Of a DNA stretch of 64,000 bases, positions 59,026 through 64,000 are shown in pieces. The notes beneath the pieces are model-generated. The model was not told where the DNA came from. It was given only the letters and a program-made list of their open reading frames with translations, and searched no databases. This DNA comes from Candidatus Bathyarchaeota archaeon (GTDB lineage: Archaea; Thermoproteota; Bathyarchaeia; Bathyarchaeales; Bathycorpusculaceae). Numbering within the stretch: position 1 is the first letter of the stretch; each line of letters opens with the position of its first letter. A program made the position numbers and the translations under genes. Where the stretch lies: the NCBI GenBank assembly GCA_026014585.1, contig JAOZIA010000024.1, forward strand, positions 62,001 to 126,000, in the 5' to 3' direction.

Positions 59026-59568
59026 TTAGTTTGTTTTTTCTTGTGTTTTTCTGTACAGTGCCTTATCGATTATGCGCACGGGGAGGTTTTGTTTTTTTGC
59101 GGTTTTGCGCAGTGCTGCCAGCAGTCGGGTGTAGCTTTGGGGGGTTTGTATGCCTGGGGGTACGTTGCCAAGGAGCGGTTTCCATGTGGCTGCATCTAAA
59201 ACGCCAAATTCTTGGGGATTAAAAAATGTGAGTATTACGCTTGCAATAGCTGGGCTGACGCCTTCTAGTGTGGTTAGGCAGTTTATGCGGAAGATGTCAT
59301 CGGCTTGGGGTAGGCTGAGGGCTTGGCTGGTTACGCGCTCCACTCTTTCGGGGTCATTGCGGGCGACCAGTTCTTTGGCTCGAGCGACTTTTTCAGCGTC
59401 CCCTTTATACTTCCACTCCGCAACCACCAACAGGTCGGATAGTGTGAGTTGTTTGTTTTTTCGGATTTTTGCGCCAAGGTCCCGTTCGCGTCCTGCTTGC
59501 CATCCGTAGGCTTTGTCGTATTTGCGGCTCCACATTAGAAAGTCAGCTTTGTCCACACAATTCACCAA
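59026..59568 (-). CDS. HhH-domain protein, DNA-glycosylase-like
   Basis: The 180-residue protein is helical with a helix-hairpin-helix segment LTTLEGVSPAIASVILTFFN followed by FGVLDAATWKPLLG. This resembles the HhH-GPD core of base-excision glycosylases, with the Asp of VLDAATW in the catalytic position, but no catalytic Lys or iron-sulfur cysteines are obvious. It is found in accessory DNA near defence genes. Function (DNA binding or repair) is inferred. Confidence 0.65.
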   Translation of the reverse strand: MVNCVDKADFLMWSRKYDKAYGWQAGRERDLGAKIRKNKQLTLSDLLVVAEWKYKGDAEKVARAKELVARNDPERVERVTSQALSLPQADDIFRINCLTTLEGVSPAIASVILTFFNPQEFGVLDAATWKPLLGNVPPGIQTPQSYTRLLAALRKTAKKQNLPVRIIDKALYRKTQEKTN

Positions 59569-59638
59569 TGCACAGTAGGTGGGTTTTGGGGTTTTTTTGG
59601 GTTGCCCTAAAATTTTTTCAAAAATAAGAGGTGGGGGA

Positions 59639-59764
59639 TTAGTTTTGGTCTACTAGATGGGCTGTGCCGTCGGGGCAATACACTTTTTCACCCTTACCAA
59701 CACGCTTGTATCGTTCGCTGCAGATGTGAATCATTTCACAGCCGTCGCAGTCTCTGCTCAACAT
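59639..59764 (-). CDS. small Cys-rich protein, 41 residues
   Basis: Starting at ATG 59764 with AAAGGAGG upstream, it encodes MLSRDCDGCEMIHICSERYK followed by RVGKGEKVYCPDGTAHLVDQ. Four Cys (CDGC...C...C) suggest a small zinc or Fe-S knuckle. The strong SD makes it likely to be real. Function unknown. Confidence 0.65.
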   Translation of the reverse strand: MLSRDCDGCEMIHICSERYKRVGKGEKVYCPDGTAHLVDQN

Positions 59765-59920
59765 TTTTTCGCCTCCTTTGGGGCGTTGGTGTTGGGCATT
59801 TTTTGCATTTAAGGTTTTGTAACATGGACGTATATACAGAGACAAAAATTTTGGGTAAAAAACAAGCGGGGTTATATTGGGGGGTTAGAAGGAGCAGGGG
59901 GTGGCTGTCTTTGTTGGCAA

Positions 59921-60109
59921 TTAGCTGTATTGTGCTGCAAGATTGGGCTTGGTGCCAAAGGACTTGAGCGCATGTGCCACGCGGAACCGGACGTACACAA
60001 TAATCAGGAAGGGCACTAAGCCAAACCTGTACACGCCAATACGGTTAACTCCAAACTTGACACGCCATTTTCCTCTTTGTTTGTTTTGCTCTGGAAAACA
60101 AGTATGCAT
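59921..60109 (-). CDS. possible small one-segment membrane protein
   Basis: The frame from ATG 60109 has a basic N-terminus (PEQNKQRGKWRVKFGVNRIG), one hydrophobic segment (YRFGLVPFLIIVYVRF) and a polar end. TTTAAATG at about 60118-60125 could be a TATA element, in which case a later start would be needed. Weakly supported. Confidence 0.35.
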   Translation of the reverse strand: MHTCFPEQNKQRGKWRVKFGVNRIGVYRFGLVPFLIIVYVRFRVAHALKSFGTKPNLAAQYS

Positions 60110-60251
60110 GATTGCGCATTTAAAGGGTTTTGAGAAATGTTCATAAAAATTAAGAAATACCCTACACACGTCAACAAACCATCAGAAACAAGAAGCAGTC
60201 TTCCAGTTTCTAGCCCACACAACTAAACAATTAACACGACGTCGCCACGTA

Positions 60252-61337
60252 CTAATCCAAAAAAACATTCAAATCCTCAACCCTAAAACAAACCCACACA
60301 ACATCCCCAACAGTCACACCCAAGTGCTTGATAAACTGAGAAGAAACCCGCGTCTTCAAAATAAACCCTAAATCCAAAGTAACCATCGTAGTAGAGCGCA
60401 TCTGAACCATCTCCGAAATAACCGCCCGAACAGAGTTCAAACCCGATTGATTAACAGGCTGCACTGAAAGAGTTACATCATCAGGTTTAACGGTGACTGC
60501 CACACGTTTACCCACAAACTCCGAAGCACCAAGAGCCAAAAACTGCATGCCACCCGCATCAACCTGCAGCAGCCCATCCACTGTTTTAGCAGCTTTGCCC
60601 TCAAACACGTTAATACCCAAGAATTTGGCGACGTATCGGGAAGAGGGTTTTTCAAAAACGTCAATTTTACCACCGATTTGCTCGATGTGACCGTTTCCCA
60701 TGACGGCTATGCGGTTTGACATCACGTAGGCTTCAGAGAGGTTATGCGTCACGTATAGCACGGTGATTTTGAGGGATTGCAGATAATTTTTGAGTTCCAA
60801 TCTGAAGGATTCGCGGAGTTGGGGGTCAACTGCCGAGACAGGCTCATCCAGCAGCAGGACATGGGGTTCGGTGGCTAATGAACGGGCAAGGGCGACGCGT
60901 TGTTTTTGTCCACCGCTAAGTTGAGAAGGATAAAACTCTGCATGGTCTTTGAGTCCGACGAGGTCGAGCATATTTTGGGTTTTTTGTTTGATTTCTTGCT
61001 GTGACAGGTGTAGGGTTTTTAGGCCGTAGGCAACGTTGTCTTTGGCTTTCATGTTAGGGAAAAGTCCGAAGGTTTGGAAGACGTAGCCGATTTTTCGGTC
61101 GCAGGGTTTGGTGCAGACTGTTTTTGTGCCTGCTACTCCGTTAACTAGTACGTTGTTTATGGTGATGGTTCCTTGGTCGGGTTTTATGAGTCCCGCGATT
61201 ATGTTTAGCAGGGTGGTTTTTCCTACCCCGTTTGGTCCGAGCAGCGAGACGATTTCGTTGTTTTTGATTTCTAAATTCAGGTTGTCAATGATTTTCTTGT
61301 TTTTGTAGGATTTGGTGAGGTTTTCTATTGTTATCAT
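60252..61337 (-). CDS. molybdate/tungstate ABC transporter ATPase
   Basis: At 361 residues it has Walker A GPNGVGKT, signature LSGGQKQR, Walker B VLLLDEPVSAVD and switch His (YVTHNLSEA). The C-terminal 100 residues form a MOP-like regulatory domain (INVFEGKAAKTVDGLLQVDA; VAVTVKPDDVTLSV) as in ModC/WtpC. An insertion CTKPCDRK after the Walker A helix contains two Cys. It overlaps the permease gene by four bases. Confidence 0.9.
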   Translation of the reverse strand: MITIENLTKSYKNKKIIDNLNLEIKNNEIVSLLGPNGVGKTTLLNIIAGLIKPDQGTITINNVLVNGVAGTKTVCTKPCDRKIGYVFQTFGLFPNMKAKDNVAYGLKTLHLSQQEIKQKTQNMLDLVGLKDHAEFYPSQLSGGQKQRVALARSLATEPHVLLLDEPVSAVDPQLRESFRLELKNYLQSLKITVLYVTHNLSEAYVMSNRIAVMGNGHIEQIGGKIDVFEKPSSRYVAKFLGINVFEGKAAKTVDGLLQVDAGGMQFLALGASEFVGKRVAVTVKPDDVTLSVQPVNQSGLNSVRAVISEMVQMRSTTMVTLDLGFILKTRVSSQFIKHLGVTVGDVVWVCFRVEDLNVFLD

Positions 61338-62152
61338 TGTTTAACCCCGAATTTTTTCTGCTCCAATAGTTTAATGAGAACAATAACTGCAAAGGAAATG
61401 GCAATAAGAATAACGGATAACATTACGCCTGCAAACGGGTCAGAACTCATCAGCACATAAATTGCCAGCGGCATCGTCTGTGTTAACCCCGGCAGGTTCC
61501 CCGCAAACATCAAAGTTGCACCAAACTCACCCATTGCACGCGCCCAAGTCAGCATTGTTCCCGAGATAATTGCACTTGAGGTGAGAGGGAGCGAGATAGT
61601 GAGGAAAACTCGAAGTCTTGAGCCTGAGAGGATTTTGGCGCTGTTGATGACGTCTTTGTCGAGTTTTTCAAACCCGGTTTTGGCAGCTCGCAGCAGGAAA
61701 GGGGAGGCAACGAAGGCTTGGGCTAATATGACAGCGGTGGTGCTGCCTAGAACCTGTAAGCCTAAGAGGTCTATTAGGGGTCCAAAGATGCCTTTTGGCG
61801 CAAATGCGTAGAGGAGCGCAACACCTGCGACTGCTGGCGGCAAAACAATGGGTAAATCCACGATGGTGTCAAGTATGGCTTTTCCGGGGAATTTTCTTGT
61901 TGCCATAAAGTAGGCTGTGGGAACTGCCAGCACAAATGCAAACGCGGTTGCTATGGCAGAGGTGAATAGGCTTAGTTTGATTGCGTCAATGATTACGCCG
62001 TTTTGAAGTTGGTTGCTGACTTGTTGGGGGTCAACTCTTGCGAATATGCCAAAAATAGGCATTATGATAAAAATCATGTAGGTTAATACTATAAGTGCCA
62101 AGAATACGAGTGTGATTTTGTTGGATAGTGAAGTTGTGAGGTTTTTGGTCAA
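61334..62152 (-). CDS. molybdate/tungstate ABC transporter permease
   Basis: The 272-residue protein has about six membrane segments and the EAA-type loop LDKDVINSAKILSGSRLRVF with LPLTSSAIISGTMLTWARAM following, typical of ModB/WtpB permeases that contact the ATPase. It lies between the ATPase and binding protein genes. Confidence 0.92.
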   Translation of the reverse strand: MTKNLTTSLSNKITLVFLALIVLTYMIFIIMPIFGIFARVDPQQVSNQLQNGVIIDAIKLSLFTSAIATAFAFVLAVPTAYFMATRKFPGKAILDTIVDLPIVLPPAVAGVALLYAFAPKGIFGPLIDLLGLQVLGSTTAVILAQAFVASPFLLRAAKTGFEKLDKDVINSAKILSGSRLRVFLTISLPLTSSAIISGTMLTWARAMGEFGATLMFAGNLPGLTQTMPLAIYVLMSSDPFAGVMLSVILIAISFAVIVLIKLLEQKKFGVKQ

Positions 62153-62206
62153 TATTTTACACCGAGAGAGCCTGATTAATTAAAAAAAGGGGAGAGATAT
62201 ATCATT

Positions 62207-63067
62207 TTATATTCCGAACCCAAATTGGTTTAGTAATGCTTGCCCGTCAGTGGATAGCCAGAAATCAACAAATTCCTGTGCCAGTTCTGGATGGGTTGTT
62301 GTACCGATTGAGGCTATTCCATAAGTGCCGATGGTGTTGACTAAGTCAGGGATTGCCAGAAATTGAACGTTTGCACCTGTCATGGCTCCATAAGTTGCAT
62401 CTGAACTAAAAGCGATTCCTGCATCACAAGCGCCTAAGTCAAGCGAGATTTTTCCGACAAGATTAGCTACACTTGTCTCGTATGAAACCACGTTTTGGTG
62501 TACAGTGGCGTTATAGTTTACGTATTCACCAGTGCTTACATAGTCTGGACTGTTGGGGTTTCCCCAGCTTTGATCGATTTTCCAAAGGGTCTTGTTTGCG
62601 TATGATCCGACAGGTATTGAGGGGTCACCTAATACGACGCGTACACCTGATTTTGCTAAGTCGGATAGTGTTTGGATGTTTTGTGTGTTTCCTTCAGCAA
62701 TTATTACGGATAGACTGTTTGAGGTGAAGTTTGAGTAGGTGTTGTCAAGGGTTAGTGCGTCGTCGGTTAGTTTTATTGTCCATTTGGTGTCTGCGGACAT
62801 GAAAACGTCGCAGGGGTATCCTTCTGTGATTTGGGTGTAGAGAGTGCTTGAGCCCGCAGAGTTTATTACTAGATGGCAATTGTGTTCTTGTTCGAATGCT
62901 TCGGTCATGTTGGCGACTACGTTGTTTAGGCTTGAAGCTATTGAAATGTAAAGTGTGGGTTTTTCGCCTGAGTTGCCGGATAATGCTCCGCTGTAAAAGG
63001 CATAACCGGCGATTGAGGCACAGGCTATAACTATGATTACAACCGTGGCTACTATTTTGTTGTTCAT
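62207..63067 (-). CDS. molybdate/tungstate-binding protein
   Basis: A 286-residue extracytoplasmic binding protein with an N-terminal signal/anchor (VATVVIIVIACASIAGYAFY) and the ModA fold: LYISIASSLNNVVANMTEAF, NSAGSSTLYTQITEGYPCDV and FMSADTKW. The two Ser-containing oxyanion-binding loops (SSL and GSS) are present. Whether the ligand is molybdate or tungstate cannot be told. Confidence 0.92.
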   Translation of the reverse strand: MNNKIVATVVIIVIACASIAGYAFYSGALSGNSGEKPTLYISIASSLNNVVANMTEAFEQEHNCHLVINSAGSSTLYTQITEGYPCDVFMSADTKWTIKLTDDALTLDNTYSNFTSNSLSVIIAEGNTQNIQTLSDLAKSGVRVVLGDPSIPVGSYANKTLWKIDQSWGNPNSPDYVSTGEYVNYNATVHQNVVSYETSVANLVGKISLDLGACDAGIAFSSDATYGAMTGANVQFLAIPDLVNTIGTYGIASIGTTTHPELAQEFVDFWLSTDGQALLNQFGFGI

Positions 63068-63079
63068 TTTGATTCATCC

Positions 63080-63092
63080 CGATGTTATCGGA
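63080..63092. promoter_or_regulatory. short inverted repeat upstream of the oxyanion transporter
   Basis: CCGATGTTATCGG has 5-bp perfect arms (CCGAT / ATCGG) around GTT, 13 bases before the start codon of the binding-protein gene. It could be a hairpin in the leader or an operator for a regulator. ModE-type boxes are longer, so identity is open. Confidence 0.35.
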
Positions 63093-63218
63093 GAATCACT
63101 TCGTTGGAGATTATAAACGTTTCTCGACCAACAAAAACAAGCAAACATCGAAAGCACCAAAAAATCACATCGCCGCTCAAACAAAAACCAAAAAACACTA
63201 AAAAAATAAAGAAATTGG

Positions 63219-63533
63219 TTAAATTAAGGGTTTACGTATCAGCAAACCTTCAATTGACCGCAACAACTGATAACCAAACAGTATCGCGGCAAAGTAGGTA
63301 GGCCACAAAATCACTGGCCAATCACCTGGCGTGTAATGCCACAGCCCCATGGATACTGCAAAAAATTCCATAAGTGCAAGAGAGGCCATGCCGCCAAACG
63401 CAAGAAAAACCTGCTCTTTAGCTTCATGTACTGCACCAAACTTGCGCCTTACAAGTGATAGAATTGCCCATGCTGCAAGGAATGCACCGAGCAGTAGGTA
63501 CCAGTTTAAGTTAAAGTCAAAAAATACATTCAT
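63219..63533 (-). CDS. small membrane protein, three segments
   Basis: The product of 104 residues has three hydrophobic segments (YLLLGAFLAAWAILSLV, VFLAFGGMASLALMEFFAVS, VILWPTYFAAILFGYQLL) and a basic end. It follows the zinc-ribbon gene at 63541 by seven bases and may be cotranscribed. Family unknown. Confidence 0.7.
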   Translation of the reverse strand: MNVFFDFNLNWYLLLGAFLAAWAILSLVRRKFGAVHEAKEQVFLAFGGMASLALMEFFAVSMGLWHYTPGDWPVILWPTYFAAILFGYQLLRSIEGLLIRKPLI

Positions 63534-63540
63534 TTAATTC

Positions 63541-63999
63541 TCACCGTTTTGTTGTTTTTTTCTTTCTCTTTTTCGTTTTTGGTTTGGATTTGCGGTTTGA
63601 TGGTTTATGGTTTGCCCAGCATTTTTGGCAGTACACGGGTTTGTCTGCTTTAGGCTGGAAAGGTACTTCACATTCTTCGCCGCAACCACTACAAACCGCA
63701 GTAAAAGTGGTGTTGGCTTCTTTGTGATAGGGTTTGAAGATTTGGTAGTTTTTTAGTTTAGGCCAACCTGTTTTTGCATACTTTAGCATTTCAGGGTTGT
63801 CTTTTAGCCAGCGCATCATGTGGAAAAAGCTTTTACCCCGCTTCTCCTCACGTTCCGCTAAGGGCTCATAGCCTAAATTGCGGATTTCATCCAAATAAGA
63901 AATTTCAATTAGCCGTTGGGCTTCACCGATAACTTTTATTCGCTTAACGCGGTCTTCACCGTAAACTTTCCTAAGGTCCTCAGCAGCTACGTCAAAGAT
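63541..63999 (-). CDS. zinc-ribbon protein, N-terminus beyond window
   Basis: The frame is open to the window edge; TTG 63894 is internal, since IFDVAAEDLRKVYGEDRVK and later codons upstream read as coding. The C-terminal 117 residues hold a zinc ribbon CSGCGEECEVPFQPKADKPV-YCQKCW and a highly basic tail (KSKPKTKKRKKKTTKR). Proteins of this kind with CxxC...VPFxP...VYCxxC are found in bacteria and archaea; role unclear, nucleic-acid binding likely. Confidence 0.75.
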   Translation of the reverse strand: MFDVAAEDLRKVYGEDRVKRIKVIGEAQRLIEISYLDEIRNLGYEPLAEREEKRGKSFFHMMRWLKDNPEMLKYAKTGWPKLKNYQIFKPYHKEANTTFTAVCSGCGEECEVPFQPKADKPVYCQKCWANHKPSNRKSKPKTKKRKKKTTKR

Positions 64000-64000
64000 G

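Noticed and set aside
59846-59920. possible ninth repeat copy (TATATTGGGGGGTTAGAAGG)
   Set aside because: Similarity to the repeat opening is too low and the second half is absent.
1-64000. CRISPR arrays, rRNA genes, further tRNAs
   Set aside because: I looked for regularly spaced repeats, rRNA segments and T-arm patterns (GGTTCAAATCC and relatives on both strands) and found only the tRNA-Pro; the dispersed repeats have irregular spacing and are not a CRISPR.

Overview
The window is archaeal and most likely from an uncultured TACK-lineage archaeon; Bathyarchaeia is my best guess. Supporting features are archaeal-type uS12/uS7, a DRG-family GTPase, Trm1, TrmI, a short EndA, an XPF-type nuclease, an archaeal SRP RNA, a tRNA-Pro with encoded CCA, TATA boxes close to starts, and frequent TTG/GTG starts. 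The lineage is inferred from gene content, not proven. Mixed base composition, many small lineage-specific genes and phage-type fragments mark large parts as accessory.

Layout. 1-5.7 kb: end of a ferredoxin gene, an arsenate-reductase/phosphatase-like gene, then a nine-gene minus-strand metal operon (two FeoA, FeoB split in two, a membrane protein, a Cys-rich FeoC-like wHTH, two DtxR/MntR regulators, a ZIP transporter) behind a promoter rich in palindromes. 5.7-8.1 kb: DRG GTPase and the S12-S7 pair. 8.2-15.5 kb: small accessory genes, a Rieske protein, an HNH protein and a PD-(D/E)XK-like nuclease candidate. 15.8-19.3 kb: MoxR ATPase and VWA pair. 19.3-20.7 kb: a secreted beta-propeller-like gene between two copies of a dispersed repeat. 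21-30 kb: HAD phosphatase, ProC, a large interrupted tail-fibre-like gene, Trm1, XPF nuclease, tRNA-Pro. 30-43 kb: housekeeping and metabolic genes (epimerase, APC permease, EndA, MtnA, HTH-phosphoribosyltransferase, radical SAM, TrmI), plus a stand-alone MgsA/RarA C-terminal-like protein and an L22e-like protein. 44-50.3 kb: CutA and a trp operon trp(EG)DCBA without trpF, behind a promoter with TGTAC motifs. 50.6 kb: SRP RNA. 52.4-56.3 kb: a terminase large/small operon with an ABC-ATPase/GNAT fusion. 56.3-60 kb: defence-type genes (OLD-like nuclease, MntA-HepT, HhH protein). 60.2-63.1 kb: molybdate/tungstate ABC transporter.

Most unusual points. (1) A dispersed 50-90 bp repeat with at least eight copies; one copy is the 5' end of the terminase small-subunit-like gene and two copies bracket a secreted-protein gene, suggesting cassette-like spread or remnants of a mobile element. 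(2) Four genes, including trpEG, have N-terminal sections offset in the same direction, each restored by one extra base, mostly at A-runs; this is either systematic homopolymer contraction in the assembly or frameshifting. (3) In-frame stops interrupt the tail-fibre-like gene (TAG) and a small wHTH gene (TGA). (4) A terminase-centred operon stands without recognisable capsid genes.
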